NCBI RefSeq assembly: GCF_003261575.2
Contig: NZ_CP036175.1
Location: forward strand, 1,240,001-1,304,000
Length of the DNA stretch: 64,000 nt
Reading direction: 5' to 3'
DNA from: Klebsiella huaxiensis
Lineage (GTDB): Bacteria > Pseudomonadota > Gammaproteobacteria > Enterobacterales > Enterobacteriaceae
Positions 24,510-33,428 of this stretch are shown here, piece after piece (the stretch's first letter is position 1; each line of letters begins with the position of its first letter). The notes below the pieces were generated by a model. The model worked only from the letters and a program-made list of their open reading frames with translations. It was not told the origin of the DNA and did no database searches. Both the position numbers and the translations under genes were made by a program.

Positions 24510-26621
24510 ATGAAAAAGATTATCCCCGATATGGTTTTTCAGGAAGAGACCAACGAGTGCGGCCTTTCCTGTATTGCGATGCTGGCGCAAACCCAGAATA
24601 TTCACTGCTCTCTCCCGGCATTACGCGAAATTTTCCCGGCGTCCGATCATGGAACATCGTTGAGCGATTTATCCGTCATCCTGCAACAGGTTGGCATTGC
24701 CACTGCTCCGGTGCTCTTCGATCATGATGAGCTACATGGGCTGCCGTTCCCCTCAATTTTACATTACGGTGCCAGTCACTATGTCCTGTTGGCGTGGAGC
24801 AAAGGGGATTACGTCTGCGTGATGAACCCGGCAATTGGCCAACAGTGGTTGCCGTTTTCGGCGCTAAAAAAAGAGATTAGCGGCTATGCGCTGATCCTCG
24901 AAGAATCCCCCTCTGCGGGCGTAATCCCCAATCCTGTTATCGCCGAAACGCAACAGGAGATGCCGCGGGCCATGAGCCTGAAGGAGACGGCTGCGGTACC
25001 GGGCATTTACAAGCTGATGCTATTAACCTTTCTGGTGGCGTTAACGCTGTTTTTAATGCCGACGATGGTCAGCCGCGCGATTAATCAGGCGTTCTCCGAT
25101 GTTCAGAACACGGATTTTCCATATCTGTGGTTCATCCTCGCCTTTGTGGTCTCCACGCTGTTAGCGCTGGGTGTCAGGGTGATCAGCGAACGTTTTATCC
25201 GCCGTTTTGTATTGCTTAATAGTGATATTGGTTTTTCGCGATTGCTGAATAATCCCCTGCGCTTTTTTGAAAAGCGCGCGCCGGGGGATGTTTTCAGCCG
25301 CTTTATTGCCTGGCAGAGCGGCATGCTGCAAAAAATTGAGCTGGATAACGGCCTGCGCTCGGACTGGATTATTTGCGTTATCGCCATTGGCATTATGTTC
25401 TGGATCTCCCCGGTGCTGGCGCTGATTTCCGCCGTGGGCATTGTGGTGATGGGGTTAATTAGCGTCTGGGCGATATTTCGCGACCGCTGGTATACGCAGC
25501 AGCTTCAGCTCAAAAGCGCGGTGCTAAATGACTTTTTCATGGAGACCCTTCAGGGGGTATTAACCATTAAAACCGCCGGGCTGGAAACCCAGCGCAAAGC
25601 GCAGTTTGCTCGCCTGTCGCATGACCTTTTTACCTGCCTGCAACGGCAGAAAGTGTATCAGCAGGTGAAAGAAGGGCTGTATCAACTGACCGGCAGCCTC
25701 GAAATGGTGGTTTTTATGCTGGTAGTGCTGCCGCTGGTACATGCAAAACAGATCTCCCTGGGCGACTTCTTTGCCTACAGCTTTTTGCGGCAAATTTTTA
25801 CCTCCTACGTCACGCGGATGTTCTATGCCGTTATCCGTAAATCGCAACTGCATGTAATTGATACCCGCGCACAGGGATTGTTTACGAAGCATGAGCTTGC
25901 TTCTCCCCTGATTTCTCCGCTCAGCGGAACAGCGGTTCCGCGACTGGCGTTCGAGCGGGTGAGCTTTCATTACAACCCGCAAAGGCCAGTATTAAACGCG
26001 GTGGACCTCGTACTTGAGCCTGGCGATCAGATAGCCATTGTTGGCGATTCCGGTGCCGGAAAGAGCACCTTGCTGCGGCTGATGACCGGACTTTTTTCCG
26101 CGCAGGATGGGCGAATTTTGCTGAACAATGCTGAGGCGAGTGCCCAACAACTGACCTCGCAGGTGTGGTTGCAAAGTCAGGAAGACATCCTGTTTAACGC
26201 CTCGGTGTTGCAAAACATCACCCTGTTTGACCCGTGGTACAGCGACAGCGACCGTGGGCGAGTGGAAGCGCTGATCGATAAAATGGCGCTGGGGCCGGTG
26301 GTACAGGCGCTGCCTGGGGGAATGGAAGCGCTAATTCGCGAAAGCCACTCCGCGCTCTCTTTAGGCCAGCGCCAGAGGCTGATGTTGGCGAGGGCGCTCT
26401 ACAGTACCCGACCGATTTTACTGTTCGATGAGCCAACCGCCAATCTTGATGATGAAACCGCAGAGACGGTCATCGCCGCGCTGTGTCAGCACTGTCGCGA
26501 ACAGGGCAAAACGCTGATTGTCGTGACCCACAGTGAGCTGATTGTGAACCACTTTGCGCGAGTATATCGCCTGAACGAAGGCGAGCTGCGCGATATTGCG
26601 CAGGGAGTGCCGGTCCAATGA
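24510..26621 (+). CDS. C39 peptidase-containing ABC exporter (CvaB type)
   Basis: A 703-residue fusion. Residues 1-140 form a C39 cysteine peptidase: Q11 and C17 in FQEETNECGLSC, H90 in GASHYVLLAW. The third triad position, usually Asp, is N106 (CVMNPAIG). A six-helix membrane domain spans about 165-440. The ATPase has Walker A GDSGAGKSTLLRL near 512, a signature ALSLGQRQRL where LSGGQ is usual, and Walker B ILLFDEPTANLDD. Such proteins cut double-glycine leaders and pump the core peptide into the periplasm. The peptide at 22598 is the obvious substrate. Its stop overlaps the next start by four bases. Confidence 0.93.
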   Translation: MKKIIPDMVFQEETNECGLSCIAMLAQTQNIHCSLPALREIFPASDHGTSLSDLSVILQQVGIATAPVLFDHDELHGLPFPSILHYGASHYVLLAWSKGDYVCVMNPAIGQQWLPFSALKKEISGYALILEESPSAGVIPNPVIAETQQEMPRAMSLKETAAVPGIYKLMLLTFLVALTLFLMPTMVSRAINQAFSDVQNTDFPYLWFILAFVVSTLLALGVRVISERFIRRFVLLNSDIGFSRLLNNPLRFFEKRAPGDVFSRFIAWQSGMLQKIELDNGLRSDWIICVIAIGIMFWISPVLALISAVGIVVMGLISVWAIFRDRWYTQQLQLKSAVLNDFFMETLQGVLTIKTAGLETQRKAQFARLSHDLFTCLQRQKVYQQVKEGLYQLTGSLEMVVFMLVVLPLVHAKQISLGDFFAYSFLRQIFTSYVTRMFYAVIRKSQLHVIDTRAQGLFTKHELASPLISPLSGTAVPRLAFERVSFHYNPQRPVLNAVDLVLEPGDQIAIVGDSGAGKSTLLRLMTGLFSAQDGRILLNNAEASAQQLTSQVWLQSQEDILFNASVLQNITLFDPWYSDSDRGRVEALIDKMALGPVVQALPGGMEALIRESHSALSLGQRQRLMLARALYSTRPILLFDEPTANLDDETAETVIAALCQHCREQGKTLIVVTHSELIVNHFARVYRLNEGELRDIAQGVPVQ

Positions 26622-27778
26622 CGCGAGCATTTTTCCGCCGTCCTAAAATGTTGCTGTTTGCGCTGGCCGCGATGGCGGCCATTGTCGCTGCCGTTTTCTA
26701 CCAGCAATCGCGTCCGGCACAGGCCGAATCGCTCTATACCGTCGCCCTCGATCGTGGAGATATCGAAAAGGTGGTACTGGCGAGCGGCATCATCAAACCT
26801 GCCGTCCAGGTGAGCGTTGGCGCTCAGGTCAGCGGGCAGTTGCGCAAGCTGTTTGTTCGTCAAGGGGAGCGGGTGCAAAAAGGGCAACTGCTGGCCGAAA
26901 TCGACCCGACTTTACAGCTTTCAGACTTACGCAACGCCACCGCGCAGCTGGCCAGCGCCAGAGCACAGAAGTTAGCCTCTGAAGCGACGCTGGTGCAGTA
27001 CCGCAAAGCGTTGACCCGCGAGCAGGCCATGAATCGCGATGGCTCTGGTGTGAACAGCGACCTTGAACAGGCGCAGGCGCAATATGCCGCGCAGGTACAG
27101 CAGATTGCGGTCAATGAGGCGCAGATTGTGCAAGCGGAAATGAGCGTGCAGACCGCCAACGCCAACCTCGGCTATACGCGCATTCTCGCCCCTATGGACG
27201 GCGAAGTACTGGGCATTGTCACCCGTGAAGGGCAAACCATCGTCTCCTCACAAATCGCGCCGACTATTCTGGTGCTTGCCGACCTTGATAAAATGCAGGT
27301 GCAAACGCGCATTTCCGAAGCCGATATCCAGAAAATCCATCCCGGACAGCCGCTGTGGTTTTACGTGATTGCCGACCCGCAAACGCGTTATGAGGGGGAG
27401 CTTGGCTATGTCCAGCCCGCGCCGCAGGAGGCGCTGGAAGAGCAAAACTCCGGGGCTTCCGCCAGCAATCAGCAAAGCACAGCCATTTACTACAACGGCA
27501 CCTTTGAGGTGGATAACCGCCAGCGACTGCTGAAAACCTCGATGACTGCGCAGGTATTTATCCGCATTGCGCAGGCCAAGGAGGCGTTGCGCATTCCAGT
27601 TGCTGCGCTGGGGCGTTCGCTGGGCAATGAGCGCTATCGTGTGGTGGTGCAGAAGGCGAGCGGCAGCGAGGAGCGCACCGTTCGTATCGGCATTAACGAC
27701 CGCCAGTACGCGCAGGTCCTTGAAGGCTTGCAGCCCGGTGAGCGGGTGGTGATCCCGCAGGATGCAGGGTCAATCTGA
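26618..27778 (+). CDS. MacA-like periplasmic adaptor subunit
   Basis: A 386-residue membrane-fusion protein. One membrane segment (about 10-28) is followed by a lipoyl/barrel-sandwich half (KPAVQVSVGAQVSGQL, GERVQKGQLLAEIDP), a coiled-coil hairpin (about 95-190), the second lipoyl half (LGYTRILAPMDGEVL) and a beta-barrel part. This order is that of MacA and PvdR. It links MacB in the inner membrane to an outer-membrane channel. Coupled by overlaps to the exporter before it and MacB after it. Confidence 0.93.
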   Translation: MTRAFFRRPKMLLFALAAMAAIVAAVFYQQSRPAQAESLYTVALDRGDIEKVVLASGIIKPAVQVSVGAQVSGQLRKLFVRQGERVQKGQLLAEIDPTLQLSDLRNATAQLASARAQKLASEATLVQYRKALTREQAMNRDGSGVNSDLEQAQAQYAAQVQQIAVNEAQIVQAEMSVQTANANLGYTRILAPMDGEVLGIVTREGQTIVSSQIAPTILVLADLDKMQVQTRISEADIQKIHPGQPLWFYVIADPQTRYEGELGYVQPAPQEALEEQNSGASASNQQSTAIYYNGTFEVDNRQRLLKTSMTAQVFIRIAQAKEALRIPVAALGRSLGNERYRVVVQKASGSEERTVRIGINDRQYAQVLEGLQPGERVVIPQDAGSI

Positions 27779-29721
27779 TGGTGAAGTCTTTAATCCAGCT
27801 TAATAACGTCACCCGCTCTTTTATCGCCGGAACGCAGACGATTCCGGTGCTGAAATCGGTGTCCCTGACCATTATGCCCGGCGAAATGGTGGCGATAATG
27901 GGCGCTTCCGGCTCGGGTAAATCGACGTTGATGAACATTATCGGCTGCCTGGACAAACCCAGCAGCGGCGAGGTTTATATCAACGGCATTGCTACTCATC
28001 TGGCCGATAGCGCGGCGCTTGCCGAACTGCGTAGCCGCTGGTTAGGGTTTATTTTTCAGCGCTATCACCTGATGCCTTATTTAACGGCGGAAGAGAACAT
28101 CGCCATTCCCGCCTTATATACCGCGATGCCTGCAACTGAACGTCAGGCGCGAATCGCGCTGCTGGCGGGAAAGCTGGGCATTGATACGCGCTTAGGGCAT
28201 AAACCCGCGCAGCTCTCCGGCGGGCAGCAGCAGCGTGTCAGCGTGTGCCGGGCGCTGATCAACGGCGCGCAGATTATTCTTGCTGATGAACCCACCGGGG
28301 CGCTGGATAGCGCCAGCGGCAGGGCGCTGATGGATGTTCTGCACCAGTTGAACGCCGATGGCCATACGGTGATTATCGTGACCCACGATCGCGAGGTGGC
28401 GCAGCAGGCGCAGCGGATCGTCGAGATCAGCGATGGGCAGATTGTTGCCGATCGCACGAATTGCGCTCAGGACAAACGTGATATTCAGCGGCTGCCGACG
28501 GTACAGGATAACGGTCGGGCTTCGCTGTCGCGCAGCGTAGGCGAGTCGGTACGAATGGCATGGCGTGCACTGCTGGGCCATCGGATGCGCGCCTTTTTGT
28601 CGATGTTGGGGATTATCATCGGCATCTCATCGGTGGTTTCCTCGATGGCGGTAGGCGAAGGCGCCCGGCAGACCATCATGAACGAAATTGGCAAACTGGG
28701 TAATACCACGCTTGAAATTCGCCCCGGTACCGGTTGGGGCAGCAAGCGCCCGGATATGGAGCGCGCGCTGTCGCTGGAGGATATCACCAGCCTCAGCAAG
28801 CAGCCCTGGGTGCTGGGGGTGTCGCCGATTGTCTCCAGCATGACTACCGCAGTGCGCCAGGGCCTGGATTCCTCGATGATCCTCTCCGGGGTTTCCGCCG
28901 ACTATTTTTCGTTGCAGGGGATTCGCTTTATTCAGGGCAACGGCTTTACCTTACGCGACGTCAACGATCGGGAGCCGGTACTGGTGCTGGATGAAACCAG
29001 TAAAGAGACGCTGTTTCCCGGTAATGAAGATCCGCTGGATAAAATTGTGCAAATCGCCGGTGCGCCGTGGCGGGTGATCGGCGTTGCCAGCAAGCCGGGG
29101 CCGAAAGTGGTCAGCGGGTTTATGTCGGCGTGGATCCCCTATACCTCGCTATTACAGCGGATTTCCGGTGATAAGCCGCTGGAGGCGCTAACGCTGCGCT
29201 TTCAGGAGACGCTGTCGCCGAGAGAGGCCGCGCAGCGTGCGGAAAGGCATCTTATTCGCGAGCATGGCAAAAAAGATTTCTTTGTCCAGACCGATGAACA
29301 GCTCGCCAAAGCGCTGCAAAAAACCTCCGATTCAATGTCGCTGCTGATCACCGCGATTGCCGCTATTTCACTACTGGTCGGCGGCGTTGGGGTGATGAAT
29401 ATCATGCTGGTTTCCGTTACCGAGCGAACCCATGAGATCGGTATCCGACTCTCGGTCGGCGCGCGTCCCTCCGATATCATGCACCAGTTTTTGATTGAGG
29501 CGGTGATGATCTGCGCGCTCGGCGGGCTGACGGGGGTCATTGGCTCCTGGGCCGCCGGGAACCTGTTTGCTCTGCTGACGCAGGAGTTCTCGATGGTCTT
29601 TACGTGGCTCCCGGTGGCGATGGCCTGCGGCTTTTCCGCTCTGATTGGCCTGACGTTCGGCTATTTCCCGGCGCGGCGAGCGGCGCGACTCAATCCTACG
29701 GAGGCGCTGGCCCGCGAATGA
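27778..29721 (+). CDS. MacB-like ABC transporter
   Basis: A 647-residue protein, the MacB length. The N-terminal ATPase has Walker A GASGSGKSTLMNII near residue 42, signature LSGGQQQRVSVCRAL near 146 and Walker B ILADEPTGALD. One membrane segment follows at about 270 (GIIIGISSVVSSMAVG), then a large periplasmic domain, then three more segments from about 520. MacB pumps substrates from the periplasm outward. PvdRT-OpmQ (siderophore) and several Pseudomonas lipopeptide exporters are of this type. It overlaps its neighbours on both sides. Confidence 0.94.
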   Translation: MVKSLIQLNNVTRSFIAGTQTIPVLKSVSLTIMPGEMVAIMGASGSGKSTLMNIIGCLDKPSSGEVYINGIATHLADSAALAELRSRWLGFIFQRYHLMPYLTAEENIAIPALYTAMPATERQARIALLAGKLGIDTRLGHKPAQLSGGQQQRVSVCRALINGAQIILADEPTGALDSASGRALMDVLHQLNADGHTVIIVTHDREVAQQAQRIVEISDGQIVADRTNCAQDKRDIQRLPTVQDNGRASLSRSVGESVRMAWRALLGHRMRAFLSMLGIIIGISSVVSSMAVGEGARQTIMNEIGKLGNTTLEIRPGTGWGSKRPDMERALSLEDITSLSKQPWVLGVSPIVSSMTTAVRQGLDSSMILSGVSADYFSLQGIRFIQGNGFTLRDVNDREPVLVLDETSKETLFPGNEDPLDKIVQIAGAPWRVIGVASKPGPKVVSGFMSAWIPYTSLLQRISGDKPLEALTLRFQETLSPREAAQRAERHLIREHGKKDFFVQTDEQLAKALQKTSDSMSLLITAIAAISLLVGGVGVMNIMLVSVTERTHEIGIRLSVGARPSDIMHQFLIEAVMICALGGLTGVIGSWAAGNLFALLTQEFSMVFTWLPVAMACGFSALIGLTFGYFPARRAARLNPTEALARE

Positions 29722-31115
29722 GATTAGGTACTTTTTTACCGCTGATCCTGCTGCTCACGGGCTGCGGTAACCTGACCCGCAGCGATTATCAGCGCCCGCT
29801 GTTGTCGGTGCCGGAAAACTGGCAGCGAACAGAAGGGCAGAATATCGCCCCTTCGCAGGTGGAAGATGGCCGATGGTGGGATCGCTTCGGCGACGAGCGT
29901 TTGTCGCGCGTGCTGGGTCAGGTGCTGGAAAGCAATAACGATCTGGCCGCTGCCGCATTAACTCTCAAGCAGGCGCGTATTTCTGCCGGGCTAACCCAGA
30001 CCAATATCAGTCCCGACGCCACGCTCAACGGCTCCGGCAGCAATTCGAAGCCGTTAAACAGCGGGCGTTCGCAGGAGAGCTACAGCACCTCGTTGTCGCT
30101 GAGCTATGAACTGGATCTCTGGGGCAAGCTGGCGCGCATTCGCGAACAAAGCGAGTGGGAAGCGGTTGCCAGCGAGCAGGATTATCATGCGACGATCCTG
30201 TCGACGATCGATACCACCGCGCAGCTGTACTGGAACATCGCCCTGTTAAATCAGCAAATGGTTTATCAGGAGGTGAGTTTCGATATTGCCAGGCAGACGC
30301 TAGCGCAGATTGAGTCATGGCAACGGGCGGGGAAAGTTGGACTACTTGATGTTCTACAGGCCCGGCAGACGGTTATCAGCCGCCAGAATCAGCTGCTCGC
30401 CCTGAAGCAGCAGCGGGCGATTTCGCGCAACGCGCTGGCGCTGCTGCTCAATCGCCCACCGTCGCAGCATACCGATGAGGCCCATGCACTAGATGTTCGC
30501 CAGCACGTCGCCATTGCCAACGCCACGCCGCTGGCCGCGCTCGCCAGCCGTCCGGATCTTCAGGCCGCGGAATCACGCCTGCGTGCGGCGTTGGCGGGCT
30601 CAGATGCCGCGCGGCTGAGCTTCTATCCCACGCTTTCGTTGCAGGGGACGCTTAGCGCCGGAAGCCAGATTTTTCACCAATGGTTTAACGATCCGCTGCG
30701 GACCGTCGGCGGCAGCGTGAGTGCGCCCTTTATCCAGTGGAATACGGTGCAGCTCACCGTGGAACAGGCCAGCGTAAAGGTGCAGCAGGAGGCGGTGAAC
30801 TTCCGCCGCACGGCCTATACCGCGCTGTCGGAAGTGGATAACGCCATGGAGAAGCGGCTAAACGCCGACGAGCAGCGCGAGCGCTTGCTGCAATCGTTGC
30901 AACTGGGCCAGCAGCGTCTGACGCTCACCGGGAGCCGCTATCGTGCAGGCGCGGTGGATTATCAAACCCTGCTGAACGCCCAGGATGCGCTGCTTGATGT
31001 GCAAAATAGTCTTGCGCAAAACCAGTACGACTATCTTTATGCCACTTTGCAGCTCTGGCTGGCGCAAGGTGGCAGTAACCCGCAACAGAGGACATCCCAA
31101 AATGAGTCACAGTAA
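29718..31115 (+). CDS. NodT/OprM-type outer-membrane factor lipoprotein
   Basis: A 465-residue outer-membrane channel of the TolC superfamily. It is a lipoprotein: the signal is short and ends in LLTGC, with Cys15. Repeated helical motifs typical of the family are visible (LSLSYELDLWGKL, ALNRPP-like LLLNRPPSQ, LASRPDLQAAESRL, FYPTLSLQGTLSAG, SEVDNAM). ATG 29718 overlaps the macB stop. It would complete the MacAB pump with a dedicated channel, rather than relying on chromosomal TolC. Its end overlaps the ketosynthase gene by 14 bases. Confidence 0.93.
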   Translation: MRLGTFLPLILLLTGCGNLTRSDYQRPLLSVPENWQRTEGQNIAPSQVEDGRWWDRFGDERLSRVLGQVLESNNDLAAAALTLKQARISAGLTQTNISPDATLNGSGSNSKPLNSGRSQESYSTSLSLSYELDLWGKLARIREQSEWEAVASEQDYHATILSTIDTTAQLYWNIALLNQQMVYQEVSFDIARQTLAQIESWQRAGKVGLLDVLQARQTVISRQNQLLALKQQRAISRNALALLLNRPPSQHTDEAHALDVRQHVAIANATPLAALASRPDLQAAESRLRAALAGSDAARLSFYPTLSLQGTLSAGSQIFHQWFNDPLRTVGGSVSAPFIQWNTVQLTVEQASVKVQQEAVNFRRTAYTALSEVDNAMEKRLNADEQRERLLQSLQLGQQRLTLTGSRYRAGAVDYQTLLNAQDALLDVQNSLAQNQYDYLYATLQLWLAQGGSNPQQRTSQNESQ

Positions 31116-32355
31116 ACCCCCTTATCGCGTGGTGATTACCGGCTATGGCGCGGTGACTCCCCTTGGCGACAGCGCCGCCGAAAGTTGGCAGGCGATCACG
31201 GATTATCGACACGGCTACCGCTATGTCGATCTCTCGGCTAACGGCATCCACACCCATTTTATTGGTCAGGTGGAGAACGAACCCAGCCTTAAGGGCGTTC
31301 CTGCTGCTATCCGCCGGCGTTTACCGCGCCATGCGCGCCTGGCGCTGGCCGCCGCGCGTGAAGCCATGGCGATGGCCTTTGCCGGTGAATCGCCTGCCGC
31401 GTTCTACGATCCGCTGATGTGCGGTGCGATTATTGGCACCGGCTGGGCAGGGCTGGATGAGAGTTACCTGGCGGTGCCGGAGTTTGAGAAAAAAGGTGTC
31501 TCTTCACCCTTTAGCTGCTTCTTTTCGATGCCGAACGTGACTACCGCAGCCTGTAGCCAGCTGTGGAATTTACGTGGATATCAAAATACCCCTGTTGCCG
31601 CCTGCGCTACCGGCACTATTGCTATCGGCGAGGCCTATGATGCGATTCGTTTTGGCCGCGCCAGCATGATGCTTGCCGGCGCCGGGGAGGCGTTAAATAG
31701 CGTCTGCGCCATCTGGAATATCGATGTGCTCGGTGCGCTGAGCCGGGAAACGGAATCACCGGAGCGGGCCAGTTGTCCGTTCAGCCAGCAGCGCAGCGGG
31801 TTTGTGCTTTCGGAAGGGGGCGCGGTGCTGTGCCTGGAAGAGCGCGAGCACGCCATCGCTCGTGGGGCGACGATCCTCGCGGAAGTCACCGGCTATGCCA
31901 ATTTCTCCGACGCGGTGGATTTTACCTCCCCGGCGGAGGATTGCGTGGCCCGCGAGCAGACTATCCGCTGGGCGCTACGCAGCGCGGGGCTCCAGCCCGC
32001 CGATCTCGACTATATCAATGCCCACGGCACCTCCACGCCGCTTAATGATATTAACGAAACGCAGTCGCTGAAAAAGGCGCTGGGTGACGAGGCGTATCGA
32101 ATCCCGGTTTCCAGCACCAAAGCCTACTCCGGGCATCTGATAGCGGCGGCGGGAAGCTTCGAGACCATTGTCTGCCTGCAGGCAATGGCGGCCGGGATCA
32201 TGCCCGCGACGGCACATTTAACCCAGCCCGATCCACTGTGCGATCTCGACTATATTGCCGAAGGGCATCGCCAGGGAGAGATTCGCCGGGCGTTGAATCT
32301 GAGCTTTGGTTTTGGCGGCGCGAACGCCGCGCTGGTGCTGGAGAAACACGCGTGA
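31102..32355 (+). CDS. FabF-like beta-ketoacyl-ACP synthase
   Basis: A 417-residue condensing enzyme. The catalytic set is complete: C168 in AACATGTIAIGEAYDAI, H308 in NAHGTSTPLND, K340 and H345 in STKAYSGHLIAAAGS, in the spacing of FabF. It should condense an acyl primer with malonyl-ACP. ATG 31102 lies within the end of the outer-membrane factor gene, and its stop overlaps the next start (GTGA). It opens a four-gene fatty-acid synthase module. The primer and chain length are unknown. FabF of primary metabolism is encoded elsewhere in enterobacteria, so this is an accessory paralogue. Confidence 0.93.
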   Translation: MSHSKPPYRVVITGYGAVTPLGDSAAESWQAITDYRHGYRYVDLSANGIHTHFIGQVENEPSLKGVPAAIRRRLPRHARLALAAAREAMAMAFAGESPAAFYDPLMCGAIIGTGWAGLDESYLAVPEFEKKGVSSPFSCFFSMPNVTTAACSQLWNLRGYQNTPVAACATGTIAIGEAYDAIRFGRASMMLAGAGEALNSVCAIWNIDVLGALSRETESPERASCPFSQQRSGFVLSEGGAVLCLEEREHAIARGATILAEVTGYANFSDAVDFTSPAEDCVAREQTIRWALRSAGLQPADLDYINAHGTSTPLNDINETQSLKKALGDEAYRIPVSSTKAYSGHLIAAAGSFETIVCLQAMAAGIMPATAHLTQPDPLCDLDYIAEGHRQGEIRRALNLSFGFGGANAALVLEKHA

Positions 32356-33158
32356 CGCGGCTGCGCTACACCCTTGCCGATGCTCATCAGTGGGCAGCAT
32401 TTTCTGGCGATGACAACCCGATCCACTTCGATCTTTCGGCTGCGCGTGCGATGGGGGGGAGCCAGTTGAGCGTCCACGGGATGCGCGCACTACTGGATGT
32501 GAAACGTGATGTTCAGTCGCGGCTGGCGTATCCGTCATCCCGTGCTGAAGGTTATCTGAAATGTCAGGTACGCCTGCGCAGGCCGCTGTGGTGCGAAGCC
32601 GACTGGCTGTTAACGCCGGGACCGGCAAAAAAACGCGTGTTATCCGCCGCGTCGGTCATGCATCCACAGAGTGATGAAGTCTGCCTGTCATGCCAGATGA
32701 CCCTGGCGACTGAACCTGAATCGCTGGTGGGGAAACAGCCCAGCGAACTTGATTCTAAGACGCTGCTCGCTCTGCAATCTCACTTCAACAGCGCCTGGCC
32801 CGACCTGACGCAGTGGCAATTTCTTGATGCACTGCTCTTTCGTCAGCTGATTAGCGATAAAGCGCTGCTGAATCAGGAGAACATTGCGGCCCTGCTCGAC
32901 CAGGGGGAAACCTCGTTACAGCAAATTTTTACCCGCTATCCGGTGTTGCAAACTCACCAGGAGGTGATTTTCGATACCCGATTTGCGGATAAAGGAGCAC
33001 CGATCTGGCCGGAATCCCTGTCGCTCTGGCTGCTACCTTCGCTGGTGGTCGGACAGGTTGAACAGGGTGCGCTGGTGCGTATCGCGGCAGCGGCACAGCT
33101 CAATGACCAGATTATGACCAATGTGATTACGCTGAAAGTTGGCCCAATTAATAATTGA
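32352..33158 (+). CDS. MaoC-like hot-dog dehydratase/hydratase
   Basis: A 268-residue protein starting at GTG 32352. The N-terminal half has the hydratase motif FSGDDNPIHFDLSAAR with catalytic D20 and H25, then SVHGMRALL. The C-terminal half (from about 150) lacks such a motif and may be a second, non-catalytic hot-dog fold. MaoC-type enzymes interconvert (R)-3-hydroxyacyl and trans-2-enoyl thioesters, so it can fill the dehydratase step between the ketoreductase and an enoyl product. It overlaps the ketosynthase by four bases; the acyl carrier protein begins 17 bases later. Confidence 0.83.
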   Translation: MTRLRYTLADAHQWAAFSGDDNPIHFDLSAARAMGGSQLSVHGMRALLDVKRDVQSRLAYPSSRAEGYLKCQVRLRRPLWCEADWLLTPGPAKKRVLSAASVMHPQSDEVCLSCQMTLATEPESLVGKQPSELDSKTLLALQSHFNSAWPDLTQWQFLDALLFRQLISDKALLNQENIAALLDQGETSLQQIFTRYPVLQTHQEVIFDTRFADKGAPIWPESLSLWLLPSLVVGQVEQGALVRIAAAAQLNDQIMTNVITLKVGPINN

Positions 33159-33175
33159 TAATTAAGGATAATTTT

Positions 33176-33427
33176 ATGATTCAGTATGATGAAGTTCTGC
33201 AGAAAGTCTGTGAAATGATCTGTGATGCCAAAGACCTGGAGCCCGATGAGGTCGATGAGAATACGCCCCTCGTGCGGCTGAAATTAGATAGTCTCGACTA
33301 CGTCGAGCTGATGGTACTGGCAAAGCGTGAATTCAACATCACGCTGGAGGCTGACTGGTTTATTCACAATCCGGGTATCACCCTCGGTGAGCTGTGTCAG
33401 CACATCAGCAAAGAGTCAGGTAACTGA
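33176..33427 (+). CDS. Acyl carrier protein
   Basis: An 83-residue acidic protein. The phosphopantetheine serine is S39 in VRLKLDSLDYVELMV. The sequence differs clearly from housekeeping AcpP: the motif is L-D-S-L-D instead of A-D-S-L-D, and the C-terminal half is longer (EADWFIHNPGITLGELCQHI). ATG 33176 has TAAGGA seven bases upstream. It would hold the chain built by the flanking ketosynthase, dehydratase and ketoreductase and hand it to an acyltransferase. It needs a phosphopantetheinyl transferase from elsewhere. Confidence 0.93.
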   Translation: MIQYDEVLQKVCEMICDAKDLEPDEVDENTPLVRLKLDSLDYVELMVLAKREFNITLEADWFIHNPGITLGELCQHISKESGN

Positions 33428-33428
33428 T

